From: Gammaproteobacteria bacterium
Lineage (GTDB): Bacteria; Pseudomonadota; Gammaproteobacteria; Eutrophobiales; Eutrophobiaceae
Length of the DNA stretch: 6,146 bases
Reading direction: 5' to 3'
NCBI GenBank assembly: GCA_004356415.1
Contig: SMWN01000011.1
Coordinates: forward strand, 1-6,146
Shown here: positions 1-6,078 of the stretch, one piece after another
How the letters are laid out: every line of letters begins with the position of its first letter
How positions within the stretch are numbered: the first letter of the stretch is position 1
Notes under the pieces: generated by a model
Databases searched by the model: none
Seen by the model: only the letters and a program-made list of their open reading frames with translations
Told to the model about the DNA's origin: nothing
Translations under genes and position numbers: made by a program

Positions 1-18
1 GATTTCTATATCTGACAT
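1..18 (-). CDS. Start of a divergent gene, truncated by the window edge
   Basis: The minus strand has an ATG at 18-16 followed by five open codons, giving M-S-D-I-E-I, and then leaves the window. An AAGGAGAG Shine-Dalgarno sequence lies 7 bases upstream (about 26-33 on the + strand), which is the main reason to believe the start. Six residues cannot identify a family. The string S-D-I-E-I also occurs near the N-terminus of formate-tetrahydrofolate ligases (Fhs, typically [S/T]-D-[I/L]-E-I-A-Q), so that is one guess, but many unrelated proteins begin similarly. The gene would be transcribed away from pyrG, so bases 19-475 would contain two divergent promoters. Confidence 0.5.
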
Positions 19-475
19 GCCGGCCTCTCCTTCAGCTAGTTACCGGTTGAAAATTTTTATAAAACACAATAAGTTATAAAAATCTTATGAAAGTAGTTTT
101 TATAGTTTTTAGTGTTTGAATCCACCAATGAGCCTCATATTCTATCGGTTTAGAGGTCATTACACCATACTATGAATATCTTTCAGAGAGTCATTTTTAT
201 ATGCGCAAACATTGTACATGATTGATGCTCTGTAGCAGGATGACTCTAATGCAGGCGTAAATATTCAGTGGAAATAACCCGCTCCGAGATGGAGAAAAAT
301 GTCCATATCTGATAGCATCGTCCGCGAATTATGGAACGAAAAACAGGCCCTATCGAACATACCGACGGTTCACTGCACAACAGGCGACTCGATAAGGATT
401 CCTCCCCCCTCTATCCTAGCGTTGATTATGGTACCTAAATAACATGACATACTCGCTAATATTCACGTTAGACGA
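19..475. other. Divergent intergenic region upstream of pyrG
   Basis: These 457 bases hold no recognisable gene. The left part (about 51-117) is strongly AT-rich, with three copies of TTTTTATA or its complement (near 55, 76 and 99). It is a plausible promoter region for the divergent gene, although no convincing -35/-10 pair can be assigned. Closest to pyrG, a possible extended -10 (TG-A-CATACT, 445-453) lies about 22 bases before the ATG. A TTGATT at 422-427 is 20 bases away from it, too far for a normal -35, so the promoter is only tentative. The sequence before the pyrG ATG (TTAGACGA) has no clear Shine-Dalgarno sequence. An 8-base inverted repeat (AGAGTCAT 187-194, ATGACTCT 240-247) has a 45-base spacer and may be chance. 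No mazG, which often precedes pyrG in enteric bacteria, is present here. Confidence 0.6.
299..442 (+). CDS. Possible small ORF (47 aa) in the pyrG leader, unrecognised
   Basis: An ATG at 299 preceded by GGAG four bases upstream opens a 47-codon frame ending in TAA at 440-442, 33 bases before the pyrG start. The product begins M-S-I-S-D-S-I-V-R-E-L-W-N-E-K-Q and later has a proline triplet followed by a short hydrophobic stretch (residues 38-46). I do not recognise it, and it has no clear domain or signal peptide. If transcribed with pyrG it could act as a leader ORF, but an open frame of this length is easily expected by chance in such a region, and the Shine-Dalgarno spacing is short. It is listed because nothing else explains this stretch. 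Confidence 0.15.
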   Translation: MSISDSIVRELWNEKQALSNIPTVHCTTGDSIRIPPPSILALIMVPK

Positions 476-2149
476 ATGACCAAATTCATTTTTGTCACGG
501 GCGGCGTGGTCTCTTCATTGGGTAAGGGCATTGCCTCCGCATCATTAGGCGCTATTCTGGAGGCGCGTGGTCTGAACGTAACCTTGTTAAAACTGGATCC
601 CTATATCAATGTTGATCCTGGGACCATGAGCCCCTTTCAACATGGTGAGGTGTATGTCACTGAGGATGGCGCGGAAACCGATCTTGATTTAGGTCATTAC
701 GAACGTTTTGTACGCACTACCATGGGCAAGAAGAATAACTATACGACGGGCCGGATCTATTTGAATGTGATTCAGAGAGAACGTCGAGGTGATTATCTTG
801 GAGGGACAGTGCAAGTGATCCCGCATATCACCGATGAAATCAAGAAGTGCATTATAGAAGGTGCCGGTGATGCCGAGATTGCAATGGTTGAGATCGGCGG
901 TACTGTCGGTGATATTGAGTCACAACCATTTCTGGAAGCCATTCGCCAACTCCGGATTGAGTTGGGGACAGAGCAAACCTTATTTATGCATCTGACGTTG
1001 GTGCCTTATATTGCAGCCGTCGGTGAGATAAAAACCAAACCAACACAACATTCAGTGAAAGAATTACGCTCCATTGGTATCCAACCTGATGTGTTGTTAT
1101 GTCGTACAGAAAAGCAACCATTACCGGACAATGAACGCAAAAAGGTTGCACTCTTCACCAATGTCGAGGAGTCTGCGATTATCTCGGGAGTGGATGTCGA
1201 TAATATATACAAGATACCAAGAGGTTTGCACGAACAGGGATTAGACGAGATCGTTGTGAGAAAATTAAAGCTTGATGTACCCGAGGCAGATCTCAGTGAA
1301 TGGGATGCTGTCGTGGAAGCGATGGCCTCTCCACAGGGCGAAGTAAACATCGCAATGGTCGGAAAATATATTGATCTTGCCGATTCTTACAAGTCACTCA
1401 CTGAAGCGCTTACCCATGCTGGTATTAGTACCCGGACACGTATCAATATAAGCTACGTTGACTCTGAAGAGCTTGAAACGACTGGCACGGGATGTTTGAG
1501 TGATATGGATGCGATCTTGGTACCCGGTGGGTTTGGTGACAGGGGCATAGACGGAAAGATTGCAGCCATTAAATATGCCAGAGAAAATCACATTCCCTAT
1601 CTTGGTATTTGTCTGGGCATGCAGCTGGCGGTGATTGAATACGCACGAGATCAACTAGGATTTCAGGATGCAAATAGCACAGAGTTCGAACGCGAGACTG
1701 AGCACCCTGTGATTGCCTTGATTACAGAGTGGATGGAGCAAGACGGTACAATTGAGCAGCGTGACGAGGGTACTGATCTGGGTGGAACTATGCGCCTGGG
1801 CGGTCAGCAGTGCCAGTTGTTTGAAGGGAGTCGTGTCAGGGAATTATATGGTCAGGATGTTATCACCGAACGTCATCGACATCGTTACGAATTTAATAAT
1901 CGGTATAAAACACAACTGGAAGATGCCGGGATGAACTTTACCGGTCTGTCGATGGATGGCCAATTGGTCGAAATTATTGAATTGGTTGATCATCCCTGGT
2001 TTGTCGCATGTCAGTTTCATCCAGAATTCACATCAACCCCCAGGGATGGACATCCACTTTTTTCTGGTTTTGTTGCTGCTGCCTCGCGTTATCGTGATGC
2101 TGAATCAGAGTTAGGCAGCAGTCAAGGAGCCAGGAATGCAGCTGTGTAA
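476..2149 (+). CDS. pyrG: CTP synthase (glutamine hydrolysing)
   Basis: Cytosolic enzyme that aminates UTP to CTP using ATP and glutamine-derived ammonia, the last step of de novo pyrimidine nucleotide synthesis. The N-terminal synthetase domain (about 1-265) begins with the P-loop-like V-T-G-G-V-V-S-S-L-G-K-G (residues 7-18) and has D-P-Y-I-N-V-D-P-G-T-M and the E-I-G-G-T-V-G-D-I-E-S signature. The class I glutamine amidotransferase domain (about 290-545) has the nucleophile Cys379 in G-I-C-L-G-M-Q and the partners His515 and Glu517 in F-H-P-E-F, the same numbering as in E. coli. At 557 residues it is about a dozen longer than the E. coli protein; the extra is a polar C-terminal tail whose codons contain the kdsA ribosome binding site. 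ATG 476 fits the family N-terminus, although no strong Shine-Dalgarno sequence precedes it. It is the first gene of the cluster and overlaps kdsA by 14 bases. Confidence 0.98.
   Translation: MTKFIFVTGGVVSSLGKGIASASLGAILEARGLNVTLLKLDPYINVDPGTMSPFQHGEVYVTEDGAETDLDLGHYERFVRTTMGKKNNYTTGRIYLNVIQRERRGDYLGGTVQVIPHITDEIKKCIIEGAGDAEIAMVEIGGTVGDIESQPFLEAIRQLRIELGTEQTLFMHLTLVPYIAAVGEIKTKPTQHSVKELRSIGIQPDVLLCRTEKQPLPDNERKKVALFTNVEESAIISGVDVDNIYKIPRGLHEQGLDEIVVRKLKLDVPEADLSEWDAVVEAMASPQGEVNIAMVGKYIDLADSYKSLTEALTHAGISTRTRINISYVDSEELETTGTGCLSDMDAILVPGGFGDRGIDGKIAAIKYARENHIPYLGICLGMQLAVIEYARDQLGFQDANSTEFERETEHPVIALITEWMEQDGTIEQRDEGTDLGGTMRLGGQQCQLFEGSRVRELYGQDVITERHRHRYEFNNRYKTQLEDAGMNFTGLSMDGQLVEIIELVDHPWFVACQFHPEFTSTPRDGHPLFSGFVAAASRYRDAESELGSSQGARNAAV
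2124..2129 (+). promoter_or_regulatory. Ribosome binding site of kdsA inside pyrG
   Basis: AAGGAG lies six bases before the kdsA ATG at 2136, within the last codons of pyrG. Ribosomes finishing pyrG pass over this site, so kdsA translation is probably coupled to pyrG. The site also settles the kdsA start. Confidence 0.75.
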
Positions 2150-2969
2150 TTTTGAAGTCGGGAGCGACAAGCCTTTCTTTCTGATAGCGGGTCCCTGTGT
2201 CGTGGAAAGTGAGCAAATGGCAATGGACACGGCAGCTTATTTGCAGGAATTAACCACTGAACTGAATATTCCTTTTATCTACAAGTCTTCCTATGACAAG
2301 GCAAACAGAAGTTCACACGAATCCTATCGAGGACCCGGCATAGAGAAAGGCCTGAAAATATTGGCCAAGGTCAAAGAAACCTTGAATGTTCCAGTCTTAA
2401 CAGACGTACACGATGGTGCGCCTTTGAATGAAATTGCTGATGTCGTTGACGTTTTACAAACGCCGGCTTTTTTGTGTCGGCAAACTGACTTTATTCAGGA
2501 TGTCGCCAGACAAGGCCTGCCAGTGAATATTAAAAAAGGTCAGTTTCTTGCGCCATGGGACATGCAACATGTTGTGAATAAGGCGCGCGCAACGGGCAAT
2601 GAACAGATAATGGTCTGTGAACGGGGCGCCAGTTTTGGCTACAACTATCTGGTTTCAGACATGCGCTCTCTGGTTGTGATGCAGGAAACAGGTTGCCCTG
2701 TTGTGTTTGATGCCACGCACTCGGTACAGATGCCTGGAGGGCTAGGGGCTAAGTCAGGAGGGCAGCGGGAATTTGTTGCACCCCTGGCTCGTGCGGCGAC
2801 TGCTGTAGGGATTGCGGGATTATTCATGGAAACGCATCCTGATCCAGAAAATGCCTTGAGTGATGGGCCTAATTCATGGCCCCTGGATAAGATGCGAGCA
2901 TTACTGGAGACATTAAAAAATATTGATGAACAAATAAAACTGGCCCCCGTAATGGGAGATGCCGAATAA
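2136..2969 (+). CDS. kdsA: 3-deoxy-8-phosphooctulonate (KDO-8-P) synthase, metal-dependent type
   Basis: Condenses D-arabinose-5-phosphate with phosphoenolpyruvate to give Kdo-8-phosphate, the committed step to the Kdo sugar of lipopolysaccharide inner core; cytosolic. It is a single DAHP-synthase-fold barrel of 277 residues, close to the family length. Visible motifs are K-S-S-Y-D-K-A-N-R-S-S (50-60), S-Y-R-G-P-G, T-D-V-H, D-A-T-H-S-V-Q (His195), K-S-G-G-Q-R-E-F and E-T-H-P-D-P-E (Glu232). Residue 21 is Cys, in A-G-P-C-V-V-E-S, where the metal-independent E. coli enzyme has Asn in G-G-M-N-V-L-E-S. Cys21, His195, Glu232 and Asp243 match the metal ligands of the Aquifex aeolicus enzyme (11, 185, 222, 233) with a constant offset of ten. 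It is therefore predicted to need a divalent metal. The start overlaps pyrG by 14 bases. Confidence 0.97.
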   Translation: MQLCNFEVGSDKPFFLIAGPCVVESEQMAMDTAAYLQELTTELNIPFIYKSSYDKANRSSHESYRGPGIEKGLKILAKVKETLNVPVLTDVHDGAPLNEIADVVDVLQTPAFLCRQTDFIQDVARQGLPVNIKKGQFLAPWDMQHVVNKARATGNEQIMVCERGASFGYNYLVSDMRSLVVMQETGCPVVFDATHSVQMPGGLGAKSGGQREFVAPLARAATAVGIAGLFMETHPDPENALSDGPNSWPLDKMRALLETLKNIDEQIKLAPVMGDAE

Positions 2970-2979
2970 AAATTATAAC

Positions 2980-2983
2980 GAGG
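2980..2983 (+). promoter_or_regulatory. Ribosome binding site that fixes the eno start at TTG 2992
   Basis: GAGG (in AACGAGGT) lies eight bases before TTG 2992. The earlier in-frame ATG at 2959 falls inside kdsA and would place this sequence within the coding region, so the site supports the TTG start. Confidence 0.65.
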
Positions 2984-2991
2984 TAAATATT

Positions 2992-4275
2992 TTGTCTGCC
3001 ATAGCTAAAATTATTGCAAGAGAAGTCCTGGATTCTCGGGGAAACCCAACGATTGAAGCAGAGGTCGTCACAAAATCTGGTGCAGTAGGCAGTGCCATGG
3101 TGCCGTCGGGCGCATCGACCGGAATCCGTGAAGCATTGGAACTGAAAGATGGCGATGAGAATCGCTATTTAGGCCGAGGTGTACTCAAGGCTGTAGAAAA
3201 CATTGAAACAAAAATCAGTTCTGCTGTTGTGGGGAAGGATGTGACGGATCAAGCGGGGATTGATCAGACAATGATTGATCTGGATGGGTCACCTAATAAG
3301 GCAAATCTGGGTGCTAATGCCATACTGGCCGTTTCTATGGCAACGGCCCATGCGGCAGCCAATGAAAAAGGCATTCCTCTGTATGAGTATCTGGGTGGCG
3401 ATGGACCTTTCGTAATGCCTGTGCCGATGATGAATATCATTAATGGGGGAGCACATGCTGATAATAGTATAGATATTCAGGAGTTCATGATCATACCGGT
3501 CGGCGCACCTAGTATCAGAGAAGCGGTAAGGTATGGAACAGAAGTATTTCATGCGCTTAAGTCCGTACTCTCGGCCAAGGGTTTGAGCACAACGGTGGGG
3601 GACGAAGGTGGTTTTGCTCCGAACTTGTCCTCTAACGAAGAAGCGATTGAGGTGATTCTTGAAGCAATAGACAAGGCAGGTTTCAAGGCTGGCGAAGATA
3701 TTTTTCTGGGACTTGATGTCGCAAGTTCAGAATTTTATGCAGATGGAAAATATAATCTTGAGTCAGAGAACAAGATACTAAGTGCAGAAGAGTTTATTGA
3801 TTTTCTTTTACCCTGGTTTGACAAATATCCCATCATTTCTTTGGAAGATGCTATGGCAGAGGATGACTGGGACGGTTGGCGTCTGATGAGCGACAGGTTT
3901 GGGGAAGATTTGCAGTTGGTCGGTGACGATCTATTCGTGACAAATACAGAGATTCTCAAGGACGGTATCGATAAGAATATTGCTAATTCAATTTTGATCA
4001 AGGTGAATCAGATAGGTTCGTTAACAGAAACAATTGCTGCGATTAATATGGCCAAAGAAGCAGGTTACACCGTCATTATTTCTCATCGTTCCGGAGAGAC
4101 TGAAGATACAACCATTGCAGATCTAGCTGTCGCGACGTCGGCAGGCCAGATTAAAACAGGGTCGCTGTCACGTTCTGATCGCGTTGCAAAATATAATCGT
4201 TTGATGAAGATCGAAGATCAATTAGGTGATCGTGCCAGTTATCCAGGAAAGGATACTTTTTATAACCTGAAATAA
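2992..4275 (+). CDS. eno: Enolase (phosphopyruvate hydratase)
   Basis: Glycolytic Mg-dependent enzyme interconverting 2-phosphoglycerate and phosphoenolpyruvate; cytosolic, and in some bacteria part of the RNA degradosome. The small N-terminal domain contains D-S-R-G-N-P-T and the mobile-loop motif P-S-G-A-S-T-G. The barrel carries the catalytic Glu205 (G-D-E-G-G-F-A-P-N) and Lys337 (L-I-K-V-N-Q-I-G-S-L-T-E-T), the metal ligands Asp242, Glu285 and Asp312, and S-H-R-S-G-E-T-E-D. From TTG 2992 the protein has 427 residues (E. coli 432) and begins M-S-A-I-A-K-I-I-A-R-E-V-L-D-S-R, like its relatives. Starting at ATG 2959 would add eleven residues absent from the family and overlap kdsA. S-L-E-D-A-M has Ala where many bacterial enolases have Gly, a mild change beside the metal ligand. 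Its product is a KdsA substrate. Confidence 0.97.
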   Translation: MSAIAKIIAREVLDSRGNPTIEAEVVTKSGAVGSAMVPSGASTGIREALELKDGDENRYLGRGVLKAVENIETKISSAVVGKDVTDQAGIDQTMIDLDGSPNKANLGANAILAVSMATAHAAANEKGIPLYEYLGGDGPFVMPVPMMNIINGGAHADNSIDIQEFMIIPVGAPSIREAVRYGTEVFHALKSVLSAKGLSTTVGDEGGFAPNLSSNEEAIEVILEAIDKAGFKAGEDIFLGLDVASSEFYADGKYNLESENKILSAEEFIDFLLPWFDKYPIISLEDAMAEDDWDGWRLMSDRFGEDLQLVGDDLFVTNTEILKDGIDKNIANSILIKVNQIGSLTETIAAINMAKEAGYTVIISHRSGETEDTTIADLAVATSAGQIKTGSLSRSDRVAKYNRLMKIEDQLGDRASYPGKDTFYNLK

Positions 4276-4316
4276 CCCAAGTATGAATTAACATCGGTGA
4301 GATACAATAGGCAACA

Positions 4317-4625
4317 ATGAAATTCGTCACTGTCATGCTATTTACAATGCTGGTACTACTGCAGTACAGATTGTGGATTGGTAATGGTAGCTTGACGGAA
4401 GTGCATCATTTGCAGCAGGAGAAAGAGTTAATCACTAATGAAAATGAATTATTGAAAGAACGCAATGATTCTCTGGCTGCTGAAGTTCTGGATTTGAAAC
4501 AAGGCCTGGACGCGATTGAAGAACGTGCTCGTAGTGAAATGGGCATGATTAAGAAAGATGAGACGTTTTATCAGATAGTCGATAGAAAGGGCCTTACCAG
4601 AAGCCATTCCAAACAAGGAGAATAA
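4317..4625 (+). CDS. ftsB: Cell division protein FtsB (septum formation initiator family)
   Basis: Small bitopic inner-membrane protein of the divisome. FtsB pairs with FtsL through a periplasmic coiled coil and joins FtsQ, and the complex signals activation of the FtsWI septal peptidoglycan synthase. This 102-residue product matches the E. coli length of 103. It has a short cytoplasmic start, one hydrophobic segment (about 3-21) ending in L-L-Q-Y-R-L-W-I-G as in E. coli, a charged heptad-rich coiled coil (about 28-62), and the conserved C-terminal motif A-I-E-E-R-A-R-S-E-M-G-M followed by E-T-F-Y-Q-I-V (66-88), the FtsQ-contacting region in E. coli. It lies 41 bases after eno and 9 before ispD. 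Only a weak TAGG-type ribosome binding site precedes the ATG, in keeping with low production, though that is inference. Confidence 0.95.
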   Translation: MKFVTVMLFTMLVLLQYRLWIGNGSLTEVHHLQQEKELITNENELLKERNDSLAAEVLDLKQGLDAIEERARSEMGMIKKDETFYQIVDRKGLTRSHSKQGE

Positions 4626-4634
4626 TCAAAGCGT

Positions 4635-5342
4635 ATGACAGCTGGTCTCCGTTATTGGGCAGTCATTCCTGCTGCGGGTGTTGGCACGCGTATGCAGGCG
4701 GATGTCCCCAAGCAATATTTAAGCATCAATCACAAGACAATACTTGAATACACCCTGGAACGTTTCTGTTCACACCCAAAAATTGAAGGTGTTGTTGTCG
4801 CAATTTCAGGGAACGATGATGTTTGGAATACTCTGGGTATTAGTTCGCACCCGAAGATTACCGTTGTTGAAGGTGGTACTGAAAGGTGTCATTCGGTGTT
4901 GAACGGATTGCACATGTTATCAGAACAAGCAAACAGCAGTGACTGGGTATTGGTACACGATGCAGCACGACCTTGTTTAAGAAAAGAAGATATTGATCGC
5001 TTGATAGATGCATTGGCTGGACACGAAGTTGGTGGTCTACTGGGCTTACCCGTTCGGGATACGATGAAGCGTGCAGATATATCATGCATAATTCAGGAAA
5101 CAGTGGAGCGTGAAGGTCTGTGGCATGCCCTGACACCACAAATGTTTCACTTGGATGTTCTGATTAATTCTTTGGAAAACGCTTTGTCTCAAGAGCGAGT
5201 GGTGACAGATGAAGCACAGGCGGTTGAATTGAGTGGTTTACGGCCTGTTCTGGTTGAAGGCCATCCTGATAATATAAAAATTACACGTAACAATGATTTG
5301 GCACTTGCCGAATTATTTTTATCCCAGCAGGAGAGAACATAA
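4635..5342 (+). CDS. ispD: 2-C-methyl-D-erythritol 4-phosphate cytidylyltransferase
   Basis: Third enzyme of the MEP isoprenoid pathway: joins CTP and methylerythritol 4-phosphate to give CDP-methylerythritol and pyrophosphate in the cytosol. The 235-residue protein is a single nucleotidyltransferase domain of normal family length. The CTP-binding loop P-A-A-G-V-G-T-R-M with P-K-Q-Y-L (12-29) includes Arg19 and Lys26, which correspond to the transition-state-stabilising Arg20 and Lys27 of E. coli. Further motifs are V-H-D-A-A-R-P-C (107-114), P-V-R-D-T-M-K-R, L-T-P-Q-M-F (166-171), T-D-E-A-Q-A-V-E and D-N-I-K-I-T-R (Lys215, equivalent to E. coli Lys213). No alternative upstream start exists, because an in-frame TAA at 4623, also the ftsB stop, closes the frame. 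The nearest good Shine-Dalgarno sequence (AAGGAG, 4615-4620) is 14 bases from the ATG, unusually far. It overlaps ispF by one base. Confidence 0.97.
   Translation: MTAGLRYWAVIPAAGVGTRMQADVPKQYLSINHKTILEYTLERFCSHPKIEGVVVAISGNDDVWNTLGISSHPKITVVEGGTERCHSVLNGLHMLSEQANSSDWVLVHDAARPCLRKEDIDRLIDALAGHEVGGLLGLPVRDTMKRADISCIIQETVEREGLWHALTPQMFHLDVLINSLENALSQERVVTDEAQAVELSGLRPVLVEGHPDNIKITRNNDLALAELFLSQQERT
5329..5334 (+). promoter_or_regulatory. Ribosome binding site of ispF at the ispD/ispF junction
   Basis: AGGAGA ends seven bases before ATG 5342. The ispD stop and ispF start share one base (TAATG), a typical arrangement for translational coupling of consecutive pathway enzymes. Confidence 0.7.
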
Positions 5343-5812
5343 TGCGTATTGGACATGGTTATGATGCACACACCTTTGTAGATGACTGTCCGTTGATACT
5401 CGGTGGCGTGACAATACCGTATGAAAAAGGGCTTTTAGCACATTCTGATGGTGATGCCGTCATTCATGCATTATGCGATGCTTTGCTCGGTGCAGCAGCT
5501 TTAGGTGATATTGGCAGTTATTTTCCAGATACTTCAGAAGAATTTGAGAATATCGACAGCAGAATATTATTAAGGCATGTAAAAGCGTTAATTGATAAAA
5601 ATAATCTGAAGCTAGTAAATGCAGACATTACGATACTCGCACAAGCTCCAAAGATGTTGCCCCATATATTGGGGATGCGCGAAAATCTTTCACAAGATAT
5701 AGATACGACTATCGACAATATCAACATTAAAGCAACAACAACAGAAAAAATGGGCTTCATAGGGCGAGAAGAAGGTATTGCCGTTCATGCTGTTGTATTA
5801 GTGACATCGTAG
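5342..5812 (+). CDS. ispF: 2-C-methyl-D-erythritol 2,4-cyclodiphosphate synthase
   Basis: Fifth MEP-pathway enzyme: cyclises CDP-methylerythritol 2-phosphate to methylerythritol 2,4-cyclodiphosphate, releasing CMP. It is a homotrimer with active sites between subunits. The 156-residue protein has the usual family length. Metal ligands Asp8, His10 and His42 are present in R-I-G-H-G-Y-D-A-H and H-S-D-G-D-A-V-I-H. Also visible are L-L-G-A-A-A-L-G-D-I-G with F-P-D-T, the A-Q-A-P-K-M-L-P-H-I motif, and the CDP-binding K-A-T-T-T-E-K-M-G-F (130-139, with Thr132-Thr134 and Glu135). IspD and IspF act two steps apart; the intervening kinase IspE is not in this window. This is the last intact gene of the cluster. 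The genes I would expect next in many gammaproteobacteria (truD, surE) do not follow; insertion-sequence debris does. Confidence 0.97.
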   Translation: MRIGHGYDAHTFVDDCPLILGGVTIPYEKGLLAHSDGDAVIHALCDALLGAAALGDIGSYFPDTSEEFENIDSRILLRHVKALIDKNNLKLVNADITILAQAPKMLPHILGMRENLSQDIDTTIDNINIKATTTEKMGFIGREEGIAVHAVVLVTS

Positions 5813-5854
5813 TTTATAAGACAAAACTCACACCCACATCAGCTTATTTATCAA

Positions 5855-5883
5855 AAACTTACCCCATATGGGGTATTTAGTTT
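5855..5883. terminator. Palindromic hairpin, candidate operon terminator
   Basis: A perfect 16-base palindrome, TACCCCATATGGGGTA (5860-5875), is flanked by AAACT (5855-5859) and AGTTT (5879-5883), which can extend the stem across a three-base bulge. The stem is GC-rich in its middle and followed by a T-rich stretch (TATTTAGTTT). It starts 43 bases after the ispF stop, so it may end transcription of the cluster. The T tract is interrupted and a perfect palindrome leaves little loop, so a protein-binding site is an alternative. Confidence 0.45.
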
Positions 5884-5910
5884 ATGAACTCCCCTGTTAA
5901 ACTGAAATCA

Positions 5911-5941
5911 TGCAATTTGGAAATTGCAATATTTTTATATT
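5911..5941 (+). terminator. Second hairpin with T-rich tail, candidate intrinsic terminator
   Basis: TGCAATT (5911-5917) and AATTGCA (5922-5928) form a 7-base-pair stem with a four-base TGGA loop, followed by the T-rich ATATTTTTATATT. The stem is AT-rich and so weak for a terminator, but its form and place, 98 bases after ispF, fit a backup terminator. It lies only about 20 bases before the insertion-sequence remnant. Confidence 0.4.
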
Positions 5942-5949
5942 TATAACGA

Positions 5950-6069
5950 TGGCGGTTTCGGATAATAAGTGCAATTTAATTACGCAGCAAGTAAGTCCAC
6001 TCGCTGCCCCATAAATAGTTCGTTAGGTGATAGACAACCCCGTGTTTTCCTTGGGCGGTTATTCAGTTA
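5950..6069 (-). mobile_element. Right-end remnant of an IS30-family insertion sequence
   Basis: Read on the minus strand, the stretch holds the last 28 codons of an IS30-type transposase (stop at 5982-5980) and then about 30 bases that include GCACTTATTATCCGAAACCGCC. This resembles, from memory, the terminal inverted repeat of IS30 elements in related bacteria, which often carry a GCACTT-type inner end and an outer CCGCC. No matching left end and no complete transposase lie in the window. The element boundary near 5950 is approximate, because the target duplication cannot be recognised without the other end. Confidence 0.65.
5980..6066 (-). pseudogene. IS30-family transposase, C-terminal fragment only
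   Basis: Minus-strand frame of 28 codons plus stop. It begins L-N-N-R-P-R-K-T-R-G and ends S-P-N-E-L-F-M-G-Q-R-V-D-L-L-A-A, the very conserved C-terminus of one group of IS30-family DDE transposases. The N-N-R-P-R-K segment follows the last catalytic region in intact proteins of about 300-350 residues. Directly upstream in frame is a TAA (6069-6067), and the codons beyond it (to 6146) do not resemble the family in any frame. The helix-turn-helix and the DDE catalytic residues are therefore missing here. The fragment cannot encode an active transposase. Confidence 0.8.
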
Positions 6070-6078
6070 AACCCTTTG

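Noticed and set aside
47..80. TTGAAA followed by TAAGTT or TATAAA as a + strand promoter
   Set aside because: At normal spacing the -10 is poor, the better TATAAA is 22 bases away, and it lies about 400 bases before pyrG in an AT-rich tract where such matches are common.
109..127. Sequence resembling the IS30 end (TTAGTGTTTGAATCCACCA) in the pyrG leader, as a possible second end of the 3' remnant
   Set aside because: It matches the 3' remnant end at about 12 of 19 positions, roughly what chance gives over this region on both strands. The orientation would also put the element across the divergent gene start.
187..247. Inverted repeat AGAGTCAT / ATGACTCT
   Set aside because: Eight bases with a 45-base spacer is not improbable in a 450-base region, and no loop or tract supports an RNA structure or a known operator.
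395..417. AGGAT...ATCCT stem with a C-run as a possible attenuator before pyrG
   Set aside because: The stem is only five pairs, and no T-tract or competing structure is visible.
1006..5760. Numerous minus-strand and alternative-frame open frames of 60-114 codons within the six genes
   Set aside because: They lie inside strongly conserved genes, lack recognisable domains, and have the composition expected of antisense shadows.
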